From Paracoxiella cheracis (GTDB lineage Bacteria > Pseudomonadota > Gammaproteobacteria > Coxiellales > Coxiellaceae): DNA of 59,783 bases. The notes beneath the pieces were generated by a model that ran no database searches, had not been told where the DNA came from, and was given only the letters and a program-made list of their open reading frames with translations. A program made the translations under genes and the position numbers. Shown in pieces: positions 17,559 through 27,364 of the stretch. The first letter of the stretch is position 1. Each line of letters opens with the position of its first letter. Where the stretch lies: contig NZ_CP186486.1 in the NCBI RefSeq assembly GCF_049348705.1, positions 1 to 59,783 of the forward strand, read 5' to 3'.

Positions 17559-20500
17559 ATGCAACCAGAATTAACAGATAAATTTTACAAGTATCAAGAT
17601 AAAAAACTTAGCGTTCTTGCAGAAAAGCAAGAAGCCTTTTTGACTACGCATTATGGTGCAGGTCCCTTGTATTATGATCAGAATCATCCGACATCATTTG
17701 AGAAAGCAAAAAGCCAGCTGATACAGATTTTAGCTTCAATGCTAAAGCTAAATAATCTTGCGTTGGGTAATTTTGACCGTTTAAAAGAGCGCTTAGGCAG
17801 AGAGTTCACTATGGAGAACATCTCTTCTGAAAATGATAGAAGCTTAATATTGGTATCGGCAAAAAAAACCATTGAATATGCATACTATGCTCATGAAAGA
17901 ACTATCAAAAATATAAATCCAAGTTTGTTAAGAGATTTCACTTTTGATGCTTGCTACCCGGGCGTTTATTCTAATTTGGTTAGGTTTTGTGAATATCTAG
18001 AAAGCACATTTGAAGCAATGGTGCGTTATGCGAAGAAAAGTGCAATTGAACAGATCGCAGCCCAGTATGTTTCTGAAGTTAATTGGACTGCTGGATTCCC
18101 GGGGGATGAAATCCATTACGTGCATGCCCTGCATAACTATGTTGCTCAAGAGTATGCTCTACCAGAAATAATAGATCCGCTTGCCCCAGTTAATTTGGAT
18201 GCACAGCTGCTTAATAAATTCCGTGATCAATTAAAATCAACGATTAACCACACGATGATTGTTGATTTTCTTTTGATGAAAGTACAGGGCATTATAGGGG
18301 ATAAGTTCTCTTGTGATAACAGTAGCCGTATGAAAAAGTGGTTGGGGTGTCCAAACGAAGAGGATTTAAGACTATATTCTTACGGTATGTATTCGGAAGA
18401 CGAAAAAAGCAATGGTGGCGACACAAATAACACTTTGAAAATACCAAATGTTTCTCGAATGCTGCGGCTGTTTGTAAACATCTGCCTTGAACAAAATAAG
18501 TTTTCTAAAGATTGTGTGCATAAGTTTGATGCAGGAAAAGGAAAAATCATTCAAACGGTGTCCGATTTATTTATTGTCGAAGAAATCAAAGATGAGAAAC
18601 TTGATATGGACAGATGGGTTGTTAGAGTGGCTCAAGCGGAGGATATAGAAGGGTTAAAAAATGAAAATCATCAATTTGTGGCTTGGCCATCGTTTCAGCA
18701 TATGCATGGAGATGGGCTGCTTCGTCTATTGAAAAGTGAGTATTGCCAAGAGCAGTCTTCTTATAGAGAGGCGTTGATCTGGTCTTTTCTCTATGGCAGT
18801 CCAAGTAACGAACTATTAGAAGTGTTACGCGCCAATACTGCTTTTTTATTAGGGAAAAAAGGTATTACTTTCGATTCCAAATGCTGTTTTGGAAAGTCAG
18901 TTCTGGAAATTTTGATTGATAGAACTGATCTGCATAAATTAGCTGATTTTCTTAACTACACAGTGGCTGAATTTGGGCTAGAAAAATTGATGAACGCACT
19001 AGAAGGCGATGTGGTAAGACTGATGGTGTGGGTTGCAACACAAACCGGGCGTGTTGGTGTTTTAGAAAAGCTCCACGAGTGGAACATTGATCTGGCGACC
19101 GCCACTAAAAATGGTGAAACGCCCGCATTCATTGCGGCAGACAACGGGCATATTGGTGTTTTAGAAAAGCTCCACGCGTGGGGAATTGATTTAACAACTC
19201 CCAACAATCAGGGTGAGACGCCCGCATTCATTGCGGCGAGCAACGGTCATATTGGTGTTTTAGAAAAGCTCCACGAGTGGAACATTGATCTGACGGCTGC
19301 CAATGAATATGGCGTGACGCCCGCGTTTATTGCGGCGCGCAACGGTCATACTGGTGTTTTAGAAAAGTTCCACGAGTGGAACATTGATCTGACGACGGCT
19401 ACTAAAAATGGCGTGACGCCCGCGTTTATTGCGGCGCGCAACGGTCATACTGGTGTTTTAGAAAAGTTCCACGAGTGGAACATTGATCTGACGACGGCTA
19501 CTAAAAATGGTGTAACGCCCGCATTCATTGCGGCGGCCAACGATCAGATTGGTGTTTTAGAAAAGTTCCACGAGTGGAACATTGATCTGACGGCTGCCAA
19601 TGAACATGGCGTGACGCCCGCATTAATTGCGGTGAAAGCCGGGCGTGTTGGTGTTTTAGAAAAGTTCCACGAGTGGGACATTGATTTAACAACTCCCAAC
19701 AATCAGGGTGAGACGCCCGCATTAATTGCGGCGCAAGCCGGGCGTGTTGGTGTTTTAGAAAAGTTCCACGAGTGGGACATTGATTTAACAACTCCCAACA
19801 ATCAGGGTGAGACGCCCGCATTAATTGCGGCGCAAGCCGGGCGTGTTGGTGTTTTAGAAAAGCTCCACGAGTGGAACATTGATCTGACGGCTGCCAATGA
19901 ATATGGCGTGACGCCCGCGTTTATTGCGGCGGGCAACGGTCATACTGGTGTTTTAGAAAAGTTCCACGAGTGGGACATTGATTTAACAACTCCCAACAAT
20001 CAGGGTGAGACGCCCGCATTAATTGCGGCGCAAGCCGGGCGTGTTGGTGTTTTAGAAAAGCTCCACGAGTGGAACATTGATCTGACGGCTGCCAATGAAT
20101 ATGGCGTGACGCCCGCGTTTATTGCGGCGGGCAACGGTCATACTGGTGTTTTAGAAAAGTTCCACGAGTGGGACATTGATCTGACGGCTGCCAATGAACA
20201 TGGCGTGACGCCCGCGTTTATTGCGGCGCAAGCCGGGCGTGTTGGTGTTTTAGAAAAGCTCCACGAGTGGGGAATTGATCTGACGACGGCTACTAAAAAT
20301 GGTGTAACGCCCGCATTCATTGCGGCAGACAGCGGGCATATTGGTGTTTTAGAAAAGCTCCACGAGTGGGGAATTGATCTGACGACCGCCACTAAAAATG
20401 GTGTAACGCCCGCATTCATTGCGGCGCAAGCCGGGCGTGTTGGTGTTTTAGAAAAGTTCCACCAGTGGGACATTGATTTAACAACTCCCAACAATCAGGG

Positions 20501-22346
20501 TGAGACCCCCGCGTTCACTGCAGCAAAGTATGGATGCCTGAAGGTATTGGACAAGTTCCACGAGTGGGAAATTGATCTGACGACGGCTACCAAAAATGGT
20601 GAAACGCCCGCATTCATTGCGGCGAGCAACGGTCATATTGGTGTTTTAGAAAAGCTCCACGAGTGGGACATTGATTTAACAACTCCCAACAATCAGGGTG
20701 AGACGCCCGCATTCATTGCGGCAGACAACGGGCATATTGGTGTTTTAGAAAAGCTCCACGCGTGGGGAATTGATCTGACGACCGCCACTAAAAATGGTGA
20801 AACGCCCGCATTCATTGCGGCAGACAGCGGGCATATTGGTGTTTTAGAAAAGCTCCACGAGTGGGGAATTGATCTGACGACCGCCACTAAAAATGGTGTA
20901 ACGCCCGCATTCATTGCGGCGAGCAACGGTCATATTGGTGTTTTAGAAAAGCTCCACGAGTGGAACATTGATTTAACAACTCCCAACAATCAGGGTGAGA
21001 CGCCCGCATTCATTGCGGCAGACAACGGGCATATTGGTGTTTTAGAAAAGCTCCACGCGTGGGACATTGATTTAACAACTCCCAACAATCAGGGTGAGAC
21101 CCCCGCATTCATTGCGGCAGACAGCGGGCATATTGGTGTTTTAGAAAAGCTCCACGAGTGGAACATTGATCTGGCGACCGCCACTAAAAATGGTGTAACG
21201 CCCGCATTCATTGCGGCAGACAACGATCATATTGGTGTTTTAGAAAAGCTCCACGCGTGGGGAATTGATCTGACGACGGCTACTAAAAATGGTGCAACGC
21301 CCGCATTAATTGCGGCGGCCAACGGTCATATTGGTGTTTTAGAAAAGCTCCGCGAGTGGGGAATTGATCTGACGACGGCTACTAAAAATGGTGTAACGCC
21401 CGCATTCATTGCGGCGGCCAACGATCAGATTGGTGTTTTAGAAAAGTTCCACCAGTGGGACATTGATTTAACAACTCCCAACAATCACGGTGAGACCCCC
21501 GCGTTCACTGCAGCAAAGTATGGATGCCTGAAGGTATTGGACAAGTTCCACGAGTGGGGAATTGATCTGACGACGGCTACCAAAAATGGTGCAACGCCCG
21601 CATTCATTGCGGCGAGCAACGGTCATATTGGTGTTTTAGAAAAGCTCCACGAGTGGAACATTGATCTGACGACGGCTACCAAAAATGGTGCAACGCCCGC
21701 ATTAATTGCGGCGGCCAACGATCAGATTGGTGTTTTAGAAAAGTTCCACCAGTGGGACATTGATTTAACAACTCCCAACAATCACGGTGAGACCCCCGCG
21801 TTCACTGCAGCAAAGTATGGATGCCTGAAGGTATTGGACAAGTTCCACGAGTGGGGAATTGATCTGACGACGGCTACCAAAAATGGTGCAACGCCCGCAT
21901 TCATTGCGGCGGCCAACGATCAGATTGGTGTTTTAGAAAAGTTCCACCAGTGGGACATTGATTTAACAACTCCCAACAATCACGGTGAGACCCCCGCGTT
22001 CACTGCAGCAAAGTATGGATGCCTGAAGGTATTGGACAAGTTCCACGAGTGGGGAATTGATCTGACGACGGCTACCAAAAATGGTGAAACGCCCGCATTC
22101 ATTGCGGCGGCCAACGGTCATATTGGTGTTTTAGCAAAGCTCCACGAGTGGGGAATTGTTGTAACCATTACCAATCAACATAGTAAGACCAACACATTTG
22201 ATTTAACACTAGGTGAGGTTAATAAAAAAAATAAGACTAGAACAGAAAACAACTATTCTTTATTCAGATCAAGAAAACTCAGTCAGCCAGCAGTATCGAA
22301 GGGACTGTTTATTAGTTTGTGTAAATCGCGTCAGTCAGAATTATGA
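17559..22346 (+). CDS. Giant ankyrin-repeat protein A (1595 residues), putative effector
   Basis: The N-terminal 495 residues form a non-repeat domain that resembles the N-terminus of the protein at 30558-33737. Residues 496 to about 1515 are 31 full tandem ankyrin repeats of 33 residues plus a degenerate last one. The typical unit is NGETPAFIAADNGHIGVLEK, followed by LHEWNIDLTTATK. Repeats are nearly identical at DNA level (99 bp) and come in a few interchangeable types, including a distinct YGCLKVLDKFHEW type (four here). Ankyrin proteins of intracellular Legionellales are often secreted and bind host proteins; that role here is inference. IS256 begins at 22301 and supplies the last 13 residues and the stop, so the native C-terminus is lost. 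Confidence 0.9.
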   Translation: MQPELTDKFYKYQDKKLSVLAEKQEAFLTTHYGAGPLYYDQNHPTSFEKAKSQLIQILASMLKLNNLALGNFDRLKERLGREFTMENISSENDRSLILVSAKKTIEYAYYAHERTIKNINPSLLRDFTFDACYPGVYSNLVRFCEYLESTFEAMVRYAKKSAIEQIAAQYVSEVNWTAGFPGDEIHYVHALHNYVAQEYALPEIIDPLAPVNLDAQLLNKFRDQLKSTINHTMIVDFLLMKVQGIIGDKFSCDNSSRMKKWLGCPNEEDLRLYSYGMYSEDEKSNGGDTNNTLKIPNVSRMLRLFVNICLEQNKFSKDCVHKFDAGKGKIIQTVSDLFIVEEIKDEKLDMDRWVVRVAQAEDIEGLKNENHQFVAWPSFQHMHGDGLLRLLKSEYCQEQSSYREALIWSFLYGSPSNELLEVLRANTAFLLGKKGITFDSKCCFGKSVLEILIDRTDLHKLADFLNYTVAEFGLEKLMNALEGDVVRLMVWVATQTGRVGVLEKLHEWNIDLATATKNGETPAFIAADNGHIGVLEKLHAWGIDLTTPNNQGETPAFIAASNGHIGVLEKLHEWNIDLTAANEYGVTPAFIAARNGHTGVLEKFHEWNIDLTTATKNGVTPAFIAARNGHTGVLEKFHEWNIDLTTATKNGVTPAFIAAANDQIGVLEKFHEWNIDLTAANEHGVTPALIAVKAGRVGVLEKFHEWDIDLTTPNNQGETPALIAAQAGRVGVLEKFHEWDIDLTTPNNQGETPALIAAQAGRVGVLEKLHEWNIDLTAANEYGVTPAFIAAGNGHTGVLEKFHEWDIDLTTPNNQGETPALIAAQAGRVGVLEKLHEWNIDLTAANEYGVTPAFIAAGNGHTGVLEKFHEWDIDLTAANEHGVTPAFIAAQAGRVGVLEKLHEWGIDLTTATKNGVTPAFIAADSGHIGVLEKLHEWGIDLTTATKNGVTPAFIAAQAGRVGVLEKFHQWDIDLTTPNNQGETPAFTAAKYGCLKVLDKFHEWEIDLTTATKNGETPAFIAASNGHIGVLEKLHEWDIDLTTPNNQGETPAFIAADNGHIGVLEKLHAWGIDLTTATKNGETPAFIAADSGHIGVLEKLHEWGIDLTTATKNGVTPAFIAASNGHIGVLEKLHEWNIDLTTPNNQGETPAFIAADNGHIGVLEKLHAWDIDLTTPNNQGETPAFIAADSGHIGVLEKLHEWNIDLATATKNGVTPAFIAADNDHIGVLEKLHAWGIDLTTATKNGATPALIAAANGHIGVLEKLREWGIDLTTATKNGVTPAFIAAANDQIGVLEKFHQWDIDLTTPNNHGETPAFTAAKYGCLKVLDKFHEWGIDLTTATKNGATPAFIAASNGHIGVLEKLHEWNIDLTTATKNGATPALIAAANDQIGVLEKFHQWDIDLTTPNNHGETPAFTAAKYGCLKVLDKFHEWGIDLTTATKNGATPAFIAAANDQIGVLEKFHQWDIDLTTPNNHGETPAFTAAKYGCLKVLDKFHEWGIDLTTATKNGETPAFIAAANGHIGVLAKLHEWGIVVTITNQHSKTNTFDLTLGEVNKKNKTRTENNYSLFRSRKLSQPAVSKGLFISLCKSRQSEL
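19048..22200 (+). repeat. Tandem array of 99-bp ankyrin-coding units (about 32)
   Basis: The period is exactly 99 bp, for example GGTGTTTTAGAAAAG recurring in every unit. Variation is concentrated at a few positions, as expected from repeated unequal crossing-over or gene conversion. Confidence 0.92.
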
Positions 22347-22432
22347 ATCAGCCATTGTGTTAACTGATTTTTTAATTTTATCAAAAACTACATTGCGTTC
22401 AAATTAATTTCCTCTCTTATGAATTTTAAGTT

Positions 22433-23768
22433 TTATACAAAATCCGCCAGGCGATCTTCAAACATAAGGGCAAAACGATTCATGGCGGCACCCCAGTCTC
22501 GAATCGGCATGGTCCATTTTTTGGCTATATTTTTTAACCCTAAATAGAGTTGTTTTAAAGCGGCATCGTCCGACGGAAAAACTCGTTTATTTTTAATAAC
22601 TTTTCGGATACTCATGTTCAGTGATTCAATAGCGTTAGTGGTATAAATCACCCTCCGAATTTCTGCCGGATAAGCAAAAACAAGCGTGTCGCGATGCTCG
22701 TGATAGATTATTGCCATCCCTGTCAATAATCGACTCGCAATACGCGACAACTTAAATAGCCGCGGACGTCCTCGTCGCCCGCGCTCCGCGACCTCACGGC
22801 TCGACTACGCACGGGCTCTCAAATGACTTGACGGCTCGTAAAGATTTTTTGCAGTCGCTTACGCTCGGCAAAAAATCCGAGCCTACCGCGGAATACGCGC
22901 CTTCGCTTCGCTCTCCATGGCGCGCATCGATGGCACAATGCGCTCCCAATGAGTCAACCAACTTTTGGCAATCGAGGGAAATTCAGCATCCCATTTCTCA
23001 GAGAAACTCGTCAGCGCCAATTCTGCTTCTTCAACCGTACTGGCCGAATAAATAGCTTTTAAGTCAGCGGCCACTTCTTTTTTCTTTTTCCAACCCACAT
23101 AGCGCAATGAATTCCGCACCATGTGTACAATGCAAAGCTGTACTTGAGTGTTAGGATACACAGCGCCAATCGCATCAGGAAAGCCCGTTAGCCCGTCAAC
23201 GCAACAAATCAGGATATCTTCTAGGCCTCGATTTTTTAACTCCGTTAATACATTCAACCAGAATTTAGCGCCCTCATTTTGGCTAATCCAAATACCTAGC
23301 AATTCTTTTTGCCCATCGATATTAATTCCTAAAGCCAAATACAATGCCTTATTGATAACCTTTTTATCTTGCTGCACTTTAATCACTAAAGCGTCCAAAT
23401 ACACAATCGGATACACCTTGTCCAACGGACGACTTTGCCAAGCCTTCACTTCTTCAATCACTTCGTTGGTTACTGTAGAAATGAGACTCGAACAAATAGT
23501 TGTGCCATACAAATCTTTCAACTGATCTTGAATATCACGGGTAGTCATACCCCGTGCATAAAGACTCATAATTTTGTCATCCAAATCATCAAAGCGGGTT
23601 TGATGTTTTGGAATCAATTGCGGTACAAACTCATTGTTACGATCACGAGGAACCTCAATGGTCATCTCGCCATCTGTTGTTTTGATCGTTTTTTGGCTGT
23701 GCCCATTGCGGGAATTACCACTATTGTTGCCAGACACTTCGTGTTTTGCATAACCCAGCGCGTCCGTC
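22433..23768 (-). pseudogene. IS256-family transposase, disrupted twice
   Basis: The reading frame corresponds to the intact copy at 1727 but lacks about 47 N-terminal residues, which were removed by IS6. It is split by the 249-bp element at a run of six T between VPF and FAYPAE. Removing exactly 249 bp restores the intact sequence with no added bases. Catalytic residues are present on both sides, but the gene cannot make an active protein. Confidence 0.9.
22681..22929 (-). mobile_element. 249-bp palindromic element, copy 2 (in IS256 transposase)
   Basis: A full-length copy. Comparison with the uninterrupted IS256 at 52865 shows five A on the left and one on the right, against six in the empty site, so there is no target duplication and no lost base. 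Confidence 0.93.
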
Positions 23769-24609
23769 AGCTCTGTCGCAATTAATTCACGTAAATACAA
23801 TATTGCTTATGCGCATTTTTCCTGGTCGCAATTAGGCTGCGAGTGCATAGAATTGTTCAAACACAGCCATATTAGCAGCATTTTTATACTGACCTTTTTG
23901 GAGCATGCGATGTAATTCAATCCCAGCTAAAGTTGCCTCAGCTGTATCAAACGATTTAAATCCCATCATCGGTTTTATAATTCTTTTAATGCTGCGATGA
24001 TCTTGCTCCACAATATTATTTAAATATTTTATGTCACGAACAAAAATAGTTATGAAAACTCCACAAATCATCGATAATAATGTCAATATTAAATTAATCG
24101 ATTTTAAGGCTGATTTATTTGATCCACTTTTATCAATGGTAACTTTCTTTGGTAGCCCATGAGTCCCGATCGCTTTCTTGAAAAAGCGTTTCGCCGCTTG
24201 TTTATCGCGTTGTTTCGATAGTAAAAAGTCGATCGTATTACCCTCTTTATCAACAGCGCGATATAAATAATGCCAATCGCCTTTTACTTTGATGTAGGTT
24301 TCGTCCATTCTCCAACTACCACCGACAGGAGATTTATGTTTTTTCCGGAATTCTGCTTCCAATAAGGGCGCGTATTTAATAACCCAACGATTTATTGTGG
24401 AGTGATCTACATTGACTCCTCTTTCTAGCATGAGTTCTTCAATATTTCGGTAGCTCAGCGCGTAAGCTAAATACCAGCGCACCGCCATCAAAATAATCCC
24501 CTTCTCAAAATGGCGCCATTTGAAATTGATCATATCACATCCTTCTACGTAGATAATTCACTATAAGCCATCAATTATACACACCGGCTTCGAGATTTGC
24601 GACACAACC
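23769..24609 (-). mobile_element. IS6-family insertion sequence, copy B
   Basis: An 841-bp copy with GCTCTGTCGCAATTAATTC at the left and CGACACAACC at the right. It truncates IS256 copy 2, and its right end lies 21 bases from the stop codon of the bZIP gene. Confidence 0.9.
23832..24533 (-). CDS. IS6-family transposase, copy B (catalytic Asp intact)
   Basis: A 233-residue DDE transposase with WRMDETYIKVKG, TIDKSGSN and VEQDHRSIKR. It differs from copy A by the intact first Asp and by Arg instead of His in the HRMLQ segment, so this copy may be active and could mobilise the dead ones. Confidence 0.92.
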   Translation of the reverse strand: MINFKWRHFEKGIILMAVRWYLAYALSYRNIEELMLERGVNVDHSTINRWVIKYAPLLEAEFRKKHKSPVGGSWRMDETYIKVKGDWHYLYRAVDKEGNTIDFLLSKQRDKQAAKRFFKKAIGTHGLPKKVTIDKSGSNKSALKSINLILTLLSMICGVFITIFVRDIKYLNNIVEQDHRSIKRIIKPMMGFKSFDTAEATLAGIELHRMLQKGQYKNAANMAVFEQFYALAA

Positions 24610-24630
24610 GATTTTACAAAACCCTTTCAA

Positions 24631-25557
24631 CTATAGCTGATAGTAGCGGCTTTGGATTTGCTCACTTTCTTCTGATGCGCTGCTGTCGAGGTTGCCCTGC
24701 CCGGGAGTTGTCGCAGAAACCCCAAACATAGATAAATTAGGATTAACGGGTGCCCCAAAACCCCTATCGGTTGCTTGCGATACAAACTGAACATCTCGCG
24801 GTTCATTACTTACGGATAATTCTCCCAGAAGTTTCTCAAGACGTTCACTAGGTGTGTTACAACGCCTAAAGTCATTGCAAGCAGAAGCGAGCCCTGGAAT
24901 AAACCCCTGAACGGCGTTAACGCCTTGCCTAGATGAGGTAGAAATCCTTCTAAATAAGCTACAATAGGCATCGGCCTGAGTCTCAAACCGATGAATAGAT
25001 TTCTCCAATTCACTGTTCTCAGCCTCAAGTGTTTTGACCGTATTCTGAGTCTGCCTCTGCTGTTCCATTTTTTTCTTTCTACACTTTTTAACCGCAATGT
25101 TATTTCTATCGCGCCTTCTTCTATACTCATCACTAGCCTTGTCTTGATATTTAGCTTTCGAGGGCTGGTCAGTCGGTACAGCACTACCTTGAAAACGAAA
25201 AAGACAAGGGCCTTTCTCTTTAGTAAAATTAAAATTGTTTGAAGTGCATGCTCTTGCCTCTAATCCAGAAGATGGACCTGCAAGCGCCGTACTCTGTTGC
25301 TCCAGAGGTTTATGGTGAAAAACATGCGGGCTTAGTGATGAAACTGACTCTGGCACCATGAAAGAACGTGAGTCGTTTCCTTGGGGTTCCTCTAACCCTA
25401 CTTCTGGTAAACGCGTAGGCGCAAGCTCTTCACTTAGAGATGGCAAATCTTGTTCTTCCTTTACAAAAAAAAGGTTAGGGTCAACTTCATTCCAACCCCC
25501 ACTGAAAAAAGCATCACTCTCTTTGTGTGGGTTGTCATTATCATCAAAGCTTCTCAT
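24631..25557 (-). CDS. bZIP-domain protein resembling eukaryotic C/EBP; putative nucleomodulin effector
   Basis: The 308-residue product has a central basic-leucine-zipper region. Residues 142-163 read SDEYRRRRDRNNIAVKKCR followed by KKK. This matches the C/EBP (especially C/EBP-gamma) basic region, with its SDEYR, RNN and AVKK signature. A coiled coil follows at about 170-203, with Leu, Leu, Phe and Tyr at heptad spacing from LEAENSELEKSI. bZIP domains dimerise and grip DNA in the major groove and are eukaryotic. A bacterial one implies acquisition from a host and action in the host nucleus (inference). The flanks are low-complexity, Ser/Pro/Glu-rich. The C-terminus ends SASEESEQIQSRYYQL, a Glu-rich tail like Dot/Icm substrates. 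The ATG follows GAGGAG. A 249-bp element sits 27 bp upstream of the ATG. Confidence 0.88.
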   Translation of the reverse strand: MRSFDDNDNPHKESDAFFSGGWNEVDPNLFFVKEEQDLPSLSEELAPTRLPEVGLEEPQGNDSRSFMVPESVSSLSPHVFHHKPLEQQSTALAGPSSGLEARACTSNNFNFTKEKGPCLFRFQGSAVPTDQPSKAKYQDKASDEYRRRRDRNNIAVKKCRKKKMEQQRQTQNTVKTLEAENSELEKSIHRFETQADAYCSLFRRISTSSRQGVNAVQGFIPGLASACNDFRRCNTPSERLEKLLGELSVSNEPRDVQFVSQATDRGFGAPVNPNLSMFGVSATTPGQGNLDSSASEESEQIQSRYYQL

Positions 25558-25584
25558 AACTAGATCTCCTCATTTATTTGATAT

Positions 25585-25833
25585 CAAGCGTGTCGCGATG
25601 CTCGTGATAGATTATTGCCATCCCTGTCAATAATCGACTCGCAATACGCGACAACTTAAATAGCCGCGGACGTCCTCGTCGCCCGCGCTCCGCGACCTCA
25701 CGGCTCGACTACGCACGGGCTCTCAAATGACTTGACGGCTCGTAAAGATTTTTTGCAGTCGCTTACGCTCGGCAAAAAATCCGAGCCTACCGCGGAATAC
25801 GCGCCTTCGCTTCGCTCTCCATGGCGCGCATCG
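25585..25833 (-). mobile_element. 249-bp palindromic element, copy 3 (upstream of the bZIP gene)
   Basis: A full-length copy lying 27 bp before the bZIP start codon and separating it from the conserved upstream region at 25834-26012. It may have displaced or replaced the promoter. Confidence 0.92.
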
Positions 25834-26012
25834 GATGTTTAGGTATATTTGTTTTTTTTTTTGCATTATTGCTTTTGAACAAATGCTTTAAAAATAAAAT
25901 TATGATACAAAAAACTTAATTTGAAAATTAACACACCCTTAAATATGTCTGTTTTTTTAAAATTATGGAAAAATTACCCTTATGAATTCGCTTGCTGCAG
26001 CCTACATGCTCT
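25834..26012. promoter_or_regulatory. Upstream region shared with the gene at 56156; contains palindrome TTAATTT-TC-AAATTAA
   Basis: Bases 25834-26012 are clearly homologous to 56738-56926, most strongly over the last 105 bp. The shared part holds a perfect inverted repeat, AAATTAA/TTAATTT with a 2-base centre, then a T-rich block and ATGAATTCGCTTGC. That ATG opens a frame MNSLAAAYML running away from the effector gene. Here it is cut off by IS6 at 26013. The palindrome is a candidate binding site for a common regulator. Confidence 0.6.
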
Positions 26013-26853
26013 GGTTGTGTCGCAAATCTCGAAGCCGGTGTGTATAATTGATGGCTTATAGTGAATTATCTACGTAGAAGGATGTGATATGATCAATTTC
26101 AAATGGCGCCATTTTGAGAAGGGGATTATTTTGATGGCGGTGCGCTGGTATTTAGCTTACGCGCTGAGCTACCGAAATATTGAAGAACTCATGCTAGAAA
26201 GAGGAGTCAATGTAGATCACTCCACAATAAATCGTTGGGTTATTAAATACGCGCCCTTATTGGAAGCAGAATTCCGGAAAAAACATAAATCTCCTGTCGG
26301 TGGTAGTTGGAGAATGGACGAAACCTACATCAAAGTAAAAGGCGATTGGCATTATTTATATCGCGCTGTTGATAAAGAGGGTAATACGATCGACTTTTTA
26401 CTATCGAAACAACGCGATAAACAAGCGGCGAAACGCTTTTTCAAGAAAGCGATCGGGACTCATGGGCTACCAAAGAAAGTTACCATTGATAAAAGTGGAT
26501 CAAATAAATCAGCCTTAAAATCGATTAATTTAATATTGACATTATTATCGATGATTTGTGGAGTTTTCATAACTATTTTTGTTCGTGACATAAAATATTT
26601 AAATAATATTGTGGAGCAAGATCATCGCAGCATTAAAAGAATTATAAAACCGATGATGGGATTTAAATCGTTTGATACAGCTGAGGCAACTTTAGCTGGG
26701 ATTGAATTACATCACATGCTCCAAAAAGGTCAGTATAAAAATGCTGCTAATATGGCTGTGTTTGAACAATTCTATGCACTCGCAGCCTAATTGCGACCAG
26801 GAAAAATGCGCATAAGCAATATTGTATTTACGTGAATTAATTGCGACAGAGCC
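26013..26853 (+). mobile_element. IS6-family insertion sequence, copy C
   Basis: A complete 841-bp copy from GGTTGTGTCGCAAATC to GCGACAGAGCC. It joins the bZIP upstream region on the left to a truncated IS5 on the right, with no target duplication. Confidence 0.92.
26089..26790 (+). CDS. IS6-family transposase, copy C (catalytic Asp intact)
   Basis: A 233-residue intact DDE transposase with WRMDETYIKVKG, TIDKSGSN and VEQDHR. It starts at an ATG preceded by AGAAGGATG and is a likely source of activity for the family in this region. Confidence 0.92.
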   Translation: MINFKWRHFEKGIILMAVRWYLAYALSYRNIEELMLERGVNVDHSTINRWVIKYAPLLEAEFRKKHKSPVGGSWRMDETYIKVKGDWHYLYRAVDKEGNTIDFLLSKQRDKQAAKRFFKKAIGTHGLPKKVTIDKSGSNKSALKSINLILTLLSMICGVFITIFVRDIKYLNNIVEQDHRSIKRIIKPMMGFKSFDTAEATLAGIELHHMLQKGQYKNAANMAVFEQFYALAA

Positions 26854-27300
26854 GTTAAAAGCGCTAACCGTTTTGACAAGCAACTGTAATCCGGTGATTT
26901 TATATTAAGGGCTTTCATCTTGAAAATTGAATTCATAAACCCTTGACATTGCCTCAACGCTAAACGAAAAACTTGCCGAATTTCATGGCACGTAATGATC
27001 GCAAGATCCGTGAACTTTTGGGGTGCGCCTTTGCCATCATACACACGATCTTTTTCATACCACGCATGAATAATATCATCGGATATCCAGATTTCAATAT
27101 TGGCACGATTGCGTAATGCATTATTATATTCACGCCAATTGCTCACCTTGTATTTCTGCTTGGGAATCGTCCAGCCTTTTTTGTTTGGATATTTATTTGG
27201 CATATGAGCCGCCTTCTGCTTGAAAATCCTGGGGTGCTGAGTATAATATAGACAGCAAAAATTACATAGATTGTTCATGTTTTAGTTAGGCAACAAAGCC
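26854..27300 (-). mobile_element. IS5 copy 3, fragment (5' 447 bp)
   Basis: The left-end half of IS5 survives with its terminus at 27300. The rest was replaced by IS6 copy C. The encoded transposase fragment (minus strand, from an ATG at about 27203) ends after RLALLT and lacks all catalytic residues. It carries one substitution, Ser to Ala in DDIIHAWYEK. Confidence 0.9.
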
Positions 27301-27331
27301 CCTGATAAAAACAATCAGTTATTCCGCCAAA

Positions 27332-27354
27332 ATTGTTCAAAATTTGATTTTCGC
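27332..27354 (+). mobile_element. IS982-like terminal fragment upstream of the nuclease gene
   Basis: AAAATTGTTCAAAATTTGAT followed by TTTCGCA is identical to the right end of the IS982 element at about 36206-36232. It stops just before the GGAGG ribosome site of the nuclease gene, so an IS end may contribute to its promoter. Confidence 0.6.
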
Positions 27355-27364
27355 AGGAGGTCTA

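Larger units (their letters stand above)
22301..23769 (-). mobile_element. IS256-family copy 2, interrupted by the 249-bp element and truncated by IS6
   Basis: The left end GGGACTGTTTATTAG is intact at 22301 and lies in the 3' end of ankyrin gene A. The other end has been lost where IS6 copy B begins at about 23769. The 249-bp element at 22681-22929 sits inside the transposase gene. Confidence 0.9.

Noticed and set aside
19048..22200. CRISPR-like array
   Set aside because: The regular 99-bp repeats have no spacers and are in-frame ankyrin units.
22681..22929. 249-bp element as a self-splicing group I intron
   Set aside because: Size and the T before/G at end fit, but copies occur in both orientations relative to the interrupted genes and also between genes. 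I cannot find the conserved P/Q/R/S core segments.
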